Assembly (NCBI RefSeq): GCF_019968605.1
Contig: NZ_CP082966.1
Span: 731,001 to 795,000, forward strand
Source of the DNA: Polaribacter litorisediminis
GTDB taxonomy: Bacteria > Bacteroidota > Bacteroidia > Flavobacteriales > Flavobacteriaceae
Reading direction: 5' to 3'
DNA length: 64,000 nucleotides
Under the pieces are notes generated by a model, which saw nothing but the letters and a program-made list of their open reading frames with translations, did not search any database and was not told the origin of the DNA. This document shows positions 46,157 to 55,488 of the stretch, in pieces; positions within the stretch are counted from its first letter, which is position 1; the number at the start of each line of letters is the position of its first letter. A program made the translations under genes and the position numbers.

Positions 46157-47197
46157 TTGAATTTAGATAACCAATTAATATTTTTCTTTAGCGCTCTGGG
46201 TGCTTTTAACAGTGTCGTTTTAAGTGTCTATTTTTTATTTTTTGATCAACATAAAAATAAATCTAACTATTATTTAGGAGGATTATTGGCGGTTTTAAGT
46301 ATACGTGTTTGGAAATCGTTATTCTTTTATTTTAACCCTAACTTATCTAAAATTTATTTACAAATTGGGTTGTCTGCCTGTTTTTTTATTGGTCCTTTTC
46401 TATATTTTTATATCAAATCAAAAACTCAAGATATTGAGCAATTAAAGAAGTTCTTTTATATCCAAATTTTAGCATATCTATTGATGGTTTTAGGTATTGG
46501 TTTTTTATATCCGTATGAAAAAAACACAGAGCTTTGGGGAACCTATTTTTACAAGATCATTAATTATCAATGGTTATTGTATATCTTAATTTCTGCATTT
46601 TTACTGCGAAAATCTTTGCAAAAAATGATAAACAGAAAAGAAAAACTAGGGTATGATGAAGTTTGGTCTTTAAGTGTGTTTTTTGGCGTAAGTATTATTT
46701 GGATGGCATATTTTACAGCAGCTTATACCTCTTATATTTCTGGAGCTCTTTCGTTCTCTTTTGTCTTTTACTTATCGATATTACTACTGTTTTATAAGAG
46801 AAAAAAGGACTTTGTTGTTGCTGTTAAAAAGGAAAAGTACGCTAATAATCAAATAGAAGAAAATGAGGTGAAACAATTGTTAGAAAAAATTACAGCGACT
46901 TTACATGAAGAAAAATTATATAAAAACGCGAATCTAACACTCCCTATTTTCGCTAAAAAACTGAATATTCGTCCACAGTTATTATCACAATTATTAAATC
47001 ATAATTTAAAGAAAAGTTTTACTCAATACATTAATGAATATAGAATTGAAGAAGCAAAATACCTTTTAGAAACACATCCAAATCTAAAAATTGAGATTAT
47101 TGCTGAAAAATGTGGATTTAATTCGAATAGTACATTTTACACTGCTTTTAAAAAGATAACGAACACAACACCAGCGAAATATGTTAGAGATAAATAG
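46157..47197 (+). CDS. Membrane-bound AraC-family regulator
   Basis: 346 residues from a TTG start; no better ATG in the region. N-terminal about seven membrane helices (residues 5-215), then a C-terminal AraC HTH (about 245-346: LTLPIFAKKLNIRPQLLSQL, LKIEIIAEKCGFNSNSTFYT). The topology is common in Bacteroidota; signals are unknown. The DJ-1-like gene 118 nt downstream is the obvious candidate target. Confidence 0.85.
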   Translation: MNLDNQLIFFFSALGAFNSVVLSVYFLFFDQHKNKSNYYLGGLLAVLSIRVWKSLFFYFNPNLSKIYLQIGLSACFFIGPFLYFYIKSKTQDIEQLKKFFYIQILAYLLMVLGIGFLYPYEKNTELWGTYFYKIINYQWLLYILISAFLLRKSLQKMINRKEKLGYDEVWSLSVFFGVSIIWMAYFTAAYTSYISGALSFSFVFYLSILLLFYKRKKDFVVAVKKEKYANNQIEENEVKQLLEKITATLHEEKLYKNANLTLPIFAKKLNIRPQLLSQLLNHNLKKSFTQYINEYRIEEAKYLLETHPNLKIEIIAEKCGFNSNSTFYTAFKKITNTTPAKYVRDK

Positions 47198-47240
47198 TGT
47201 TGTTAAATTTCCTATTGTATACATCAGGAGTTTTAATGTA

Positions 47241-47248
47241 TAATTTTG
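47241..47248 (+). promoter_or_regulatory. Promoter -7 box before the DJ-1-like gene
   Basis: TAATTTTG fits TAnnTTTG exactly, 67 nt before the ATG at 47316. A TTG at 47215-47217, 23 bp upstream, could be the -33 element. Confidence 0.45.
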
Positions 47249-47315
47249 TAGCTATTTCAATACACTTTCATAGTACTATTGCTGTTCATTTTAAATAACA
47301 ACAATACAAATACTT

Positions 47316-48428
47316 ATGAAACATTTACTTTTATTCATCGGATTTCTAATCTTAAACGCTTCAGTTTTTGCTCAATCAGAAGTTTCTAAAATAGAAACTA
47401 CGCTTTTAAATTATATAAACGGAACTTCTTACAACCAATCTAAACTTATCGAAAAAGCATTTTATGCAAATGCCAATCTTTATTTAGAAAAAAATGACAA
47501 ATCACTTTGGACGGTTCCTGCCAAAGAATACGCAAGTTGGTATAACAATAAAAATGAAGGACAGTTTACAGGAAGAATAGGAAACATTTTATCGATTGAC
47601 AACTTTGAAGGTGTTGCTACTGCAAAAGCAGAAATCATTATTCCTAGCAATGGTTCTAGATACATTGATTTATTTCTTTTGAAAAAAATTGAAAACGAAT
47701 GGAAAATTATTAGCAAAACTGCTAGTAATGAAAAAAGCAATCAAAATGGGAATAAAATATTATTTATAGTATCTAACACCTCTTTTCATGGAACATCTAA
47801 ACTTGCAACAGGCAATAGTTTCTCTGAAATTGTGAATGCTTATGACACCTTCAAAAAAGCGGGATTTACTGTAGATTTCGTAAGTCCAAAAGGAGGTAGT
47901 ATTCCATTAGCATATATTAATACATCAGACACACTTCAAAAGAAATTACTTTACAATGAAGATTTTATGTATGCTTTAAAACACACCAAAGAACCTAAAA
48001 ACATCATTGCAAAAAATTATAAAGCGGTTCATTATATTGGAGGTGGAAGTGCCATGTATGATGTGCCTAAGAACAAAGAAATTCAAAAAATATCAATGAC
48101 CATTTATGAAGCGTATAATGGTATTATTTCTTCAGTATGTCATGGAACAGCTGGTATTGTACATTTAAAAACAAAAGATGGTAAATATCTGGTAGAAGGA
48201 AATATCGTTAGTGGATATCCTGAAGCTTATGAAAAAGAAGGCGCTGAATATTTTAAGCAATTCCCTTTTTTAATTCAAAAGACCATAGAAGAAAGAGGTG
48301 GAATATTTAAATATTCTCCTAGAAACTCTGAACATGTGGAAGTAAGTGGGAATTTGATTACAGGTCAGAATTACGTATCTTCTAGAGGAGTTGCTTTAAA
48401 AATAATTGAGAAATTAAATCGTAAATAA
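47316..48428 (+). CDS. Secreted NTF2-like plus DJ-1/PfpI-like protein
   Basis: 370 residues. Signal peptide (LLLFIGFLILNASVFAQ), then an NTF2-like domain (about 20-140: ETTLLNYINGTSYNQSKLIE, VATAKAEIIIPSNG), then a DJ-1/PfpI domain (about 148-366) with the Cys275 elbow (SSVCHGTAGIV). The closest DJ-1 branch includes Hsp31/glyoxalase III proteins, but the fusion with an exported NTF2-like domain makes the role uncertain. A terminator follows. Confidence 0.8.
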   Translation: MKHLLLFIGFLILNASVFAQSEVSKIETTLLNYINGTSYNQSKLIEKAFYANANLYLEKNDKSLWTVPAKEYASWYNNKNEGQFTGRIGNILSIDNFEGVATAKAEIIIPSNGSRYIDLFLLKKIENEWKIISKTASNEKSNQNGNKILFIVSNTSFHGTSKLATGNSFSEIVNAYDTFKKAGFTVDFVSPKGGSIPLAYINTSDTLQKKLLYNEDFMYALKHTKEPKNIIAKNYKAVHYIGGGSAMYDVPKNKEIQKISMTIYEAYNGIISSVCHGTAGIVHLKTKDGKYLVEGNIVSGYPEAYEKEGAEYFKQFPFLIQKTIEERGGIFKYSPRNSEHVEVSGNLITGQNYVSSRGVALKIIEKLNRK

Positions 48429-48484
48429 CCTTAAAGTAATTAATAATTTCAGATCTCAAGAATCTAACAAATAACTTAAAAAGA

Positions 48485-48522
48485 ACCTGCAACAATGAAA
48501 ATACATTGTTACAGGTTTTTTA
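48485..48522 (+). terminator. Terminator after the DJ-1-like gene
   Basis: AACCTG-c-AACAATG pairs with CATTGTT-a-CAGGTT (48485-48518) around AAAATA, with one C/A mismatch, followed by six Ts. It lies between convergent genes and may work on both strands. Confidence 0.9.
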
Positions 48523-48561
48523 TCTATACAGGCTATCATTTTTTCTATTTTATTAGAAAAA

Positions 48562-49830
48562 TTAAAATGGATACCTATTTACGTTTTTATGTTGCCATAA
48601 AAGATTGATAATACTCCATTTACCATCTAATTTTATGAGATGTAAATATTCAACCCAATTATCTGAATATAGTTTTACAGTTGCTATTCTATGATATATA
48701 TCTAGTATTTTAATTTCATTTTTAGGATTTGGAGGAAATTTAGTATTTGATTTATTCCAGTTTTCTGCATTTTCTATCATACGTTTTTTAGAAATAGCGT
48801 TTGTAACTTCTTTTTTTAAAGTCCTACTATATCCAACAGAAACCTTGTTTAAGCTATCATTCATTACTTCTTTCATCAACTTTGGTTTCAAATCTTGTAA
48901 AGCAATTAAGTAGCCTAAAGAAATTCTTTTGATTTCTACACTGTCTTTTTGAGATGCTTTTTTGCTTAAAGCAACATTTTGATTATTTGAAATATTTCTG
49001 CCTCTAATGAACTTCATGTCTTGATCATAATGCGCCTGTTTAATATAATTTCCTATTGCATCGTATTCTTTAGTTCCTATAGCTAGTCCAATTTGATTCA
49101 GAACCAATTTATTGTCTTTATCATGATACGTATATTTTATATGATTTCCATAAGTGTCATAAGTATCTTGATAAGAGGCAACTCCTGCAGTATTATTAAT
49201 AATTTTATAATCTTTACTTAAATTATAATTTGCAATTGGTGTTCCATCTTTTCTAAAGGTCATACCAGTTATTCCAAATTCAAAATATGTAGAAAGATTT
49301 TTTGGCTCATTTTTTAGATTAAATCGCTTTTCTACAATCATTTTTTTATGCTTAAACCAAACATATTTTGATATTTCCCAATTAGACTCCATTGGTTTAT
49401 CAACAATATCAAAAAACTCTAATTTAGTATAATTTAAATTTCTGCCTTTTGTAAAAACTTCTTTGTAAACCTTTCTATCATTAGTAATTCGTTTCCCATT
49501 TTTATTAAAGAAAATTCGTGTTTCTATATCTTTTGTGTGCGTGATAACTGTTTTGTAAGCTCCGATTGATGTCAAAGGATGGCTTCTTTCAGTAAAATAA
49601 TGATTATTGGTAATTTCAACCAAATCATTACGATCATTGTATGTAAAAATATAATGAGATGTTTCTTTTGCAGTATTAACATCTAAAGGATATGTCCCAG
49701 TTAATTTAATGTATGGTGATACATGATTGTATCTTAAATGTCTAAAGTATTTTCGAGTTGAATTTTGAGCCAGAGTAATACTTGTAATCAATAAAACGAT
49801 GATCGAGATTGTAAAATTTTTAAAATTCAT
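48562..49830 (-). CDS. Secreted protein with C-terminal lumazine-binding-like (NTF2) domain
   Basis: 422 residues. Signal peptide (ISIIVLLITSITLAQ). The middle contains tyrosine-rich YD-like strands (DTYDTYGNHIKYTYHDKDNK, EYDAIGNYIKQAHYDQDM). The C-terminal 120 residues (SLGYLIALQDLKPKLMKEVM, then VEYLHLIKLDGKWSIINLLW) match putative lumazine-binding NTF2-like domains. Function unknown. It follows the gene at 49832 by one base, in the same operon. Confidence 0.7.
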   Translation of the reverse strand: MNFKNFTISIIVLLITSITLAQNSTRKYFRHLRYNHVSPYIKLTGTYPLDVNTAKETSHYIFTYNDRNDLVEITNNHYFTERSHPLTSIGAYKTVITHTKDIETRIFFNKNGKRITNDRKVYKEVFTKGRNLNYTKLEFFDIVDKPMESNWEISKYVWFKHKKMIVEKRFNLKNEPKNLSTYFEFGITGMTFRKDGTPIANYNLSKDYKIINNTAGVASYQDTYDTYGNHIKYTYHDKDNKLVLNQIGLAIGTKEYDAIGNYIKQAHYDQDMKFIRGRNISNNQNVALSKKASQKDSVEIKRISLGYLIALQDLKPKLMKEVMNDSLNKVSVGYSRTLKKEVTNAISKKRMIENAENWNKSNTKFPPNPKNEIKILDIYHRIATVKLYSDNWVEYLHLIKLDGKWSIINLLWQHKNVNRYPF

Positions 49831-49831
49831 T

Positions 49832-50824
49832 TTAGTTTTTTTTATTTAATGCTCTTTCTGTAGCTTCAAGTTTTGGCAACATTTTTAAATATGCTTCTAC
49901 ATCCCAAGTTAAATCCCATCTATTTAAATTTTCTTGCATAGTGTTTAGCCCCATTTCAGCTCTTCTTTTATCTACCTTTCTAGCATCATTTAAAGGTAAA
50001 ACATATGGTTTTTTACGCTCCTTACTCATTGCCAATTGTGTACCATATACTTGTCTTTTTCCTTGCCCTAAAAGTAATCTGTCATAAAACATAGCATACT
50101 GTCTTTTAGGTAGCCAGTTGTTTTTTAGAGCCTCATTTATCATTGGTAAATATTTTAGTTTTACGTCTTGATTTCCATGTTGAATCACAAGAAAAATTGT
50201 TGATGCGCCTCTTGTACCAATTTTTTCTTTACTTGGCCAACCTTGAGTGTCTAATATTTTACTAACTTTAATTAAGTTGATAGAATCCTTTTTAAGAATA
50301 CTTCCCCAAAAAGCACGCATTTCTTTAGAATCTCTTCCATATTTTTCTTCTTTACTTCTAATTTGACTTCGTGTACTTTGATCATCAAAATAGATTTTAT
50401 CTAAAACTGCAACTAACTCTTTATCGTAATGTTTTTCAATCTCTTGCTTGTTTTTTTGCATCACAGAAATCAATTCATTCCATCTTTTGTCTTTTCGTAG
50501 GTTTGTTAAATCTGTATCATTTTTTAAATGATTGATGTCATACCACTTCAATTCATTGGCTGCAACAAAAAGGTGTTTGTAGGCTGCATTAAGATTATTA
50601 TCTAAAGAGTTTATACAGGCAGCATTATATCTGTCATTTAAAGGAACATTCGTATTTATTTTAAAAGCTTGGTCATAAAGTTTTGCAGATTCTTTAAATT
50701 TTTTTTCTAAGCATAGTTTCCAACCAGCCCTAATTAATTCTGAGTAACTTTTTTGATTTGATTGTCCATTTGCACTGAAATTTATAATCATTACAAAAAA
50801 TAAGATTAAATAGCGTTTCATCAT
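49832..50824 (-). CDS. DUF6624-type secreted protein
   Basis: 330 residues. Signal peptide ending NFSANGQ, a TPR-like helix pair (LIRAGWKLCLEKKFKESAKL), then a domain with RAFWGSILKKDSINLIKVSK, TIFLVIQHG and LPMINEALKNNWLPKRQYAM, the DUF6624 pattern. Function unknown. First gene of a two-gene minus-strand operon, divergent from the first LytS-type kinase. Confidence 0.7.
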   Translation of the reverse strand: MMKRYLILFFVMIINFSANGQSNQKSYSELIRAGWKLCLEKKFKESAKLYDQAFKINTNVPLNDRYNAACINSLDNNLNAAYKHLFVAANELKWYDINHLKNDTDLTNLRKDKRWNELISVMQKNKQEIEKHYDKELVAVLDKIYFDDQSTRSQIRSKEEKYGRDSKEMRAFWGSILKKDSINLIKVSKILDTQGWPSKEKIGTRGASTIFLVIQHGNQDVKLKYLPMINEALKNNWLPKRQYAMFYDRLLLGQGKRQVYGTQLAMSKERKKPYVLPLNDARKVDKRRAEMGLNTMQENLNRWDLTWDVEAYLKMLPKLEATERALNKKN

Positions 50825-51078
50825 TTTTTTTTATTTTAAATTAAAAATCATTGCAATAAAATAAAATCTTGATTTGTATTTTTATTTAGTAGATAGATTC
50901 CGATAAATTGCAAACGGAAAGTAGATTTTAGTATTAATTCTGTTTTGTTTGCAAAAAATCTTTGTTAAGCATCTTTAATCAGGAGTTCATCTACATATAT
51001 GTAATACTATCCATTTTATGAATACATTTGAGTTTAATAGGCTTCATAATAAAAACATCTAAATTGTATATTTTAGCA

Positions 51079-52134
51079 ATGATGAAAAATTTATTTTCAA
51101 AACATATAGTTCGTAATTTTCTTTTTTGGATGATTATGTTTCTGTATTTAATAAGTTCGTATTGGAACATAGATCATGATAAGGGCTATGTATTTCTATA
51201 TATTGGCTTTAAATTTTTTTTACAATTTATTTTAAGTCTTATCATTATAAAATTATTAATACCTCAGTTATTACATAGAAAAAAAGTTATACTATTTATT
51301 ATTTGCTCTTTAATTTCTATTTATTTAATGCAAACCTTCTACAGTGTTGCTAGGGTATATTATTTCGAAATTCATTATCCAGAAATATATAAAATGCAAC
51401 CTCCTTATATTTTGTTTGATAGAATGACTTCTTTTGTTCGGTTTTTAAGCAATATCACTTGGTTAGTTTTTCCTACGATAATATTTATAGCAATAAAATA
51501 TTATAGTGATCAAAAAGATATTATTGAGTTAAAAGAACAAAAAAAATCTACAGAGCTCTCTTTATTAAAAAATCAACTAAATCCGCATTTTTTATTCAAT
51601 ACGTTGAATAACTTATACGCTTTATCACTAAAAAAATCTGATAAAACTCCAGAAGTAATAGCAAAACTTTCAGAAATTTTAGACTATATTTTATACCAAT
51701 GCAAAGACAACTATGTTTCAATTAATAAGGAAATTGAATTATTAGAAAATTATATAGCTTTAGAAAAACTTAGGTATGGTAAAAGGGTGAACGTCACATT
51801 TGAAAAAGATATTCAAAATAATGTAAATATTGCTCCTTTAGTTTTATTAACTTTTGTAGAAAATGCTTTTAAACATGGTGTTAGTCAAGAGTTAACCACT
51901 AGTTTTATAGATATAAAAATATCAGCTACAGAAAATGAAATAATATTCAAATTAAAAAATAGTAAACCTAGAGTAGACACTGAACTTATTAAAAGCACTA
52001 AAAAATCTATAGGAATGCAAAATACCAAAAAGCAATTAGATTTATTGTACCCAAATAAGTATCAATTAGAGATTGAAAATACAGCTTCTCACTACTCTTT
52101 AGAGCTAAAACTTACGTTAAATGGAAAAGTATAA
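51079..52134 (+). CDS. LytS-type sensor histidine kinase 1
   Basis: 351 residues from ATG 51079 (a TTG 51 nt upstream is possible but overlaps a TATATTTT promoter-like box). Four membrane helices, then the short kinase core: His170 in NQLNPHFLFNTLNN and the ATPase domain (TFVENAFKHGVSQ, SIGMQNTKKQLDLLYP). It lacks any sensor domain outside the membrane helices. Overlaps the response regulator by 14 nt. Confidence 0.9.
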   Translation: MMKNLFSKHIVRNFLFWMIMFLYLISSYWNIDHDKGYVFLYIGFKFFLQFILSLIIIKLLIPQLLHRKKVILFIICSLISIYLMQTFYSVARVYYFEIHYPEIYKMQPPYILFDRMTSFVRFLSNITWLVFPTIIFIAIKYYSDQKDIIELKEQKKSTELSLLKNQLNPHFLFNTLNNLYALSLKKSDKTPEVIAKLSEILDYILYQCKDNYVSINKEIELLENYIALEKLRYGKRVNVTFEKDIQNNVNIAPLVLLTFVENAFKHGVSQELTTSFIDIKISATENEIIFKLKNSKPRVDTELIKSTKKSIGMQNTKKQLDLLYPNKYQLEIENTASHYSLELKLTLNGKV

Positions 52135-52816
52135 ATGTTTAATCGTTGATGATGAGGAATTAGCAAGAGAGTTAATTGCCACGCATCTTAATCAATTACC
52201 ATATTTTGAAATTATTGCTACCTGTGCTTCAGCAATCGAAGCAAATTCTGTCTTGAAAAATAATACGATTGACTTATTATTTCTAGATATAGAAATGCCA
52301 GTTTTAAAAGGAACAGACTTTTTAAAAAATTTAAGGAATCAACCAAAAGTTATATTTACTACAGCTCATAGAGAATATGCAATAGAAAGTTATGAGTTAA
52401 ATGTGGTAGATTATTTATTAAAGCCTATTATTTTTAATCGTTTTTTTAAAGCGATAGAAAAGTTCTTAGAGACCCAAGTTGTTGTGAAACCTGCAACTAG
52501 TAAACCTGAATTGACTCATATTTTTATAAGAAGTAATCAGAAAAATATAAAACTGTATTATGATGATATTTTATATATAGAAAGCCTTAAAGACTATATT
52601 AAAATACATAAAAAAGAAGAAAAACTGTTAATAAAGCATGGTATTTCTGCTTTTAAAGAGAAGCTAGATAATCGTTTTATAAGAGTGCATAGATCTTACA
52701 TAGTTAACAAGCAAAAAGTTACTGCTTACACAAAACAAGATATTGAAATTGGCGAAATTGAAATACCAATTGGAGATTTATACAGAAAAAACACTTTGGA
52801 AATACTGAAAGTGTAA
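52121..52816 (+). CDS. LytTR response regulator 1
   Basis: 231 residues. Receiver domain with Asp10/Asp11 and phosphoacceptor Asp56 (LLFLDIEMP), Lys in VDYLLKP; C-terminal LytTR DNA-binding domain (about 130-228; DILYIESLKDYIKIHKKEE, FIRVHRSYIVN). LytTR proteins bind paired boxes in promoters. Partner of the kinase at 51079 by gene overlap. The nearest paired boxes are 36 nt downstream. Confidence 0.92.
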   Translation: MEKYKCLIVDDEELARELIATHLNQLPYFEIIATCASAIEANSVLKNNTIDLLFLDIEMPVLKGTDFLKNLRNQPKVIFTTAHREYAIESYELNVVDYLLKPIIFNRFFKAIEKFLETQVVVKPATSKPELTHIFIRSNQKNIKLYYDDILYIESLKDYIKIHKKEEKLLIKHGISAFKEKLDNRFIRVHRSYIVNKQKVTAYTKQDIEIGEIEIPIGDLYRKNTLEILKV

Positions 52817-52851
52817 ATCCTTATATTTTTTATAAAAACATCAATTATTTA

Positions 52852-52920
52852 ACGTTAACTCTTAAATAAATACGCTCATGTATTTATTTTTCCTATTTTA
52901 AGGCAAATTACGTTGCTTTG
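52852..52920 (+). promoter_or_regulatory. Paired LytTR-like boxes and promoter of kinase operon 2
   Basis: ACGTTAACT (52852) and ACGCTCATG (52872) lie 20 bp apart; the second begins 41 bp before the -7 box TTGCTTTG (52913-52920), and the ATG follows at 52930. The same sequence pattern and spacings are repeated at 54740-54808. Boxes two helical turns apart just upstream of the promoter fit an activating LytTR dimer. Confidence 0.72.
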
Positions 52921-52929
52921 TAGTCTATT

Positions 52930-54012
52930 ATGAGTTTACATCTAAATAAAAAATTATCAAAAATACACTTATACTGGAAATGCCAATTAGTAGGTTGGAG
53001 TCTAGTATCTATTTATTGGGCATACACGGTTTATACAAGAGATAATTATGGTTTCTTTTACACGCTATTAAATTATGTATCAGATATTGCTATTGGAATA
53101 TTCTTAACGCATATGTATAGAGTCTATGCTTTAAAAGCTGAATGGAGTAAATTGCCAATAAAACAATTAATAGTAAGAGTAATTCCTAGTATACTTTTAC
53201 TAGCAATTTTATATGTATTCCTAAACAATTTAAAATGGATTTTTTTCAGAACCTTTTTTGTGATAAAGAATGTTGATTTTTTAGAGTCAATGATGTATTG
53301 GGATCCGATTTTACTCACAGGACTTCGTTTAATGTCAATTTGGGTATTAGCCTATCATTTATATCATTATTATCAAAAAGAAGTAGTTACAGCTAAAGAA
53401 AATGCGCAATTATCTTTAATCGCTAAACAAGCACAATTAGATAACTTAGCAGCGCAATTGAATCCTCATTTTTTGTTTAATTCATTAAACTCAATAAAAT
53501 CTTTAGTCATTGAAAACCCAGATACAGCTAGAAGATCCATTGATTTGTTGTCAGATTTATTACGTTCATCCCTATATGAAAAAGACGAAGGTTTAATTAC
53601 CATTAAAGAGGAGTTGTCTTTAGTGAAAGATTATATTGAATTGGAAAAAATGCGTTTTGAAGAACGATTGCATTTAGAAATTTCTGTAGATAAAATAGTA
53701 CACAATTTTAAAATACCTACTTTAAGTATTCAGTTATTGGTTGAAAATGCAATTAAACATGGTATTGATTTAATTGTTAAAGGAGGAACTATAGGCCTTG
53801 TTATACAAAAGAAACACGATTTCATTGAAATCATAGTTAAAAACCCTGGAAGTATTGATGATACAAAAAGGGCAGGTTTGGGCTTAAAAAATTTGCAAAA
53901 GAGATTAACACTTCAATATAAAAACCAAGCTACTTTTAACTTAACTCAAACAAATACAGAAGAAGTTGAAGCAAAAATAACAATACCTTTTATAGCTGAT
54001 GAAAATATTTAA
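52930..54012 (+). CDS. LytS-type sensor histidine kinase 2
   Basis: 360 residues. Four hydrophobic helices up to about residue 150, a coiled linker (TAKENAQLSLIAKQAQLDNL), His180 in AQLNPHFLFNSLNS, and the ATPase N/G boxes (QLLVENAIKHGI, AGLGLKNLQKRL). Overlaps its response regulator by 14 nt, the same as pair 1. Its own promoter contains LytTR-like boxes. Confidence 0.92.
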   Translation: MSLHLNKKLSKIHLYWKCQLVGWSLVSIYWAYTVYTRDNYGFFYTLLNYVSDIAIGIFLTHMYRVYALKAEWSKLPIKQLIVRVIPSILLLAILYVFLNNLKWIFFRTFFVIKNVDFLESMMYWDPILLTGLRLMSIWVLAYHLYHYYQKEVVTAKENAQLSLIAKQAQLDNLAAQLNPHFLFNSLNSIKSLVIENPDTARRSIDLLSDLLRSSLYEKDEGLITIKEELSLVKDYIELEKMRFEERLHLEISVDKIVHNFKIPTLSIQLLVENAIKHGIDLIVKGGTIGLVIQKKHDFIEIIVKNPGSIDDTKRAGLGLKNLQKRLTLQYKNQATFNLTQTNTEEVEAKITIPFIADENI

Positions 54013-54721
54013 AACCATAATTATTGATGATGAACGTTTAGCGAGAGAAGAAGTAAAACGTGCACTACAAAAACATAAAGAGTTTAAAATTATTGGGGAA
54101 GCAAGTCATGCAGATGAAGCCATAGAATTAATTGAAGACTTACAACCAGATATTTTGTTTTTAGACATTCATATGCCTGGAAAATCTGGGTTTGATTTGT
54201 TAGAAGAATTAACAAATGTACCAGATGTTGTTTTTACAACGGCTTATGATCAATATGCTGTAAAAGCTTTTGAGATGAATGCGTTAGATTATTTAGTGAA
54301 ACCTTTAAGAGACGAACGTTTTTCTAAAACTATAGAAAAAGTAAAAGTAGAATTGTCTAAAAGAGTACAATTAGAGTCTACAATTTTACCCATGCATCAA
54401 AAAATCTTTATCAAAGATGGCGAAAAATGTTATTTTATTCCGCTAACAGAGATACATTTTATTGAGTCTTTAGAAAATTATGCACGTTTGTATTTTGGTT
54501 CAGATAAAGCTATGATTAAACGCTCATTAAATTTATTAGCAGAGAAATTAGATCCTAAAGTCTTTTTTAGGGTGAATAGAAGTCAAATAATCAACATACA
54601 TTACATTAAAGAGATTCATCCCTACTTTAATAATAAACTCCAAATTATATTAACTACTGGAGAAAAAGTAGAAGTGTCTAGCAGGCAATCTGTTAAGTTT
54701 AAAAACTGGAATAGTTTATAA
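53999..54721 (+). CDS. LytTR response regulator 2
   Basis: 240 residues. Receiver with Asp10/Asp11, Asp56 (ILFLDIHMP), Lys in LDYLVKP; LytTR domain from about residue 132 (EIHFIESLENYARLYFGSD, FRVNRSQIINIHYIKE). Sits between two promoters with matching boxes, making it the best candidate regulator of both its own operon and the lipoprotein-hydrolase operon. Confidence 0.93.
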   Translation: MKIFKTIIIDDERLAREEVKRALQKHKEFKIIGEASHADEAIELIEDLQPDILFLDIHMPGKSGFDLLEELTNVPDVVFTTAYDQYAVKAFEMNALDYLVKPLRDERFSKTIEKVKVELSKRVQLESTILPMHQKIFIKDGEKCYFIPLTEIHFIESLENYARLYFGSDKAMIKRSLNLLAEKLDPKVFFRVNRSQIINIHYIKEIHPYFNNKLQIILTTGEKVEVSSRQSVKFKNWNSL

Positions 54722-54739
54722 AAAATATCACTTATTTTA

Positions 54740-54808
54740 ACGTTCATTTACATTTATTTACGCTCCTGTACTTTCTCTTTAATATTGGTTACAAACATCT
54801 TTAATTTG
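54740..54808 (+). promoter_or_regulatory. Paired LytTR-like boxes and promoter of the lipoprotein-hydrolase operon
   Basis: ACGTTCATT (54740) and ACGCTCCTG (54760), 20 bp apart; the second begins 41 bp before TTAATTTG (54801-54808), a near match to TAnnTTTG. Spacings are identical to those at 52852-52920, and TTTAACGTT and TACGCTC are shared. Confidence 0.72.
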
Positions 54809-54834
54809 TATTGTAATTAATTAAAACACACATC

Positions 54835-55458
54835 ATGAATTATCTTAGAAAAAAACAAATCATACTTAAATTTTTATACTTAATCGTATTTATTGGATTG
54901 TATTCTTGCAATAAAGAGACAGCAACGGAAGCAAAACAACCAACCCTAAAAGACTATACAGTTGGAGAAAAATGGGTTTGGAAATATAAAGGAGTAACAG
55001 ACAAAGGTGAAGTACGTTCAGATGGTGAAGATGTAAGAAAAACAGTTAAAATGCCTTATGGTTTAGGTATGACAATTGGAAAAGATACAGTTCCAGTTTC
55101 AGATATCGTAAAGCCTGATGAAAGTGAAACTCCAAGATACAAATGGCCTTTAAAAGTTGGCAAAAAGTGGAAATACGAGAAGAACTGGACAAGTCAAGAT
55201 GGAACAACAGGAAAACAAAGTCAAGATGTAGAAGTTTTATCTTACAAAGAAGAAAAAGTAGGAGCAGGAACATTCATGGCATATACAATTGAATACAAAG
55301 GAACAATTTCCAATTCCAGAGGATATAGTGCAAGAACAGATGAAGTATGGTTATATGCACCAAAAGTGAAAAACTTTATAAAGCTAACACAAACTCAAGA
55401 TGACTTTGTGTATAATGAAGAGTTAATTGAATATACAAACTCGAATAAGAAACAATAA
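54835..55458 (+). CDS. Lipoprotein of unknown function
   Basis: 207 residues. Lipobox YSCN (cysteine near residue 25). The mature part is beta-rich (YTVGEKWVWKYKGVTDKG, PLKVGKKWKYEKNW, AGTFMAYTIEYKGTISNSRG), recalling proteins that measure a precursor's 'VGK.W.Y' strands such as DUF3108-like folds. First gene of an operon with the CocE/S15 hydrolase, under a LytTR-like promoter. Confidence 0.7.
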   Translation: MNYLRKKQIILKFLYLIVFIGLYSCNKETATEAKQPTLKDYTVGEKWVWKYKGVTDKGEVRSDGEDVRKTVKMPYGLGMTIGKDTVPVSDIVKPDESETPRYKWPLKVGKKWKYEKNWTSQDGTTGKQSQDVEVLSYKEEKVGAGTFMAYTIEYKGTISNSRGYSARTDEVWLYAPKVKNFIKLTQTQDDFVYNEELIEYTNSNKKQ

Positions 55459-55488
55459 GATTTGTTCTCATTTTTTAAAATAAAACTA

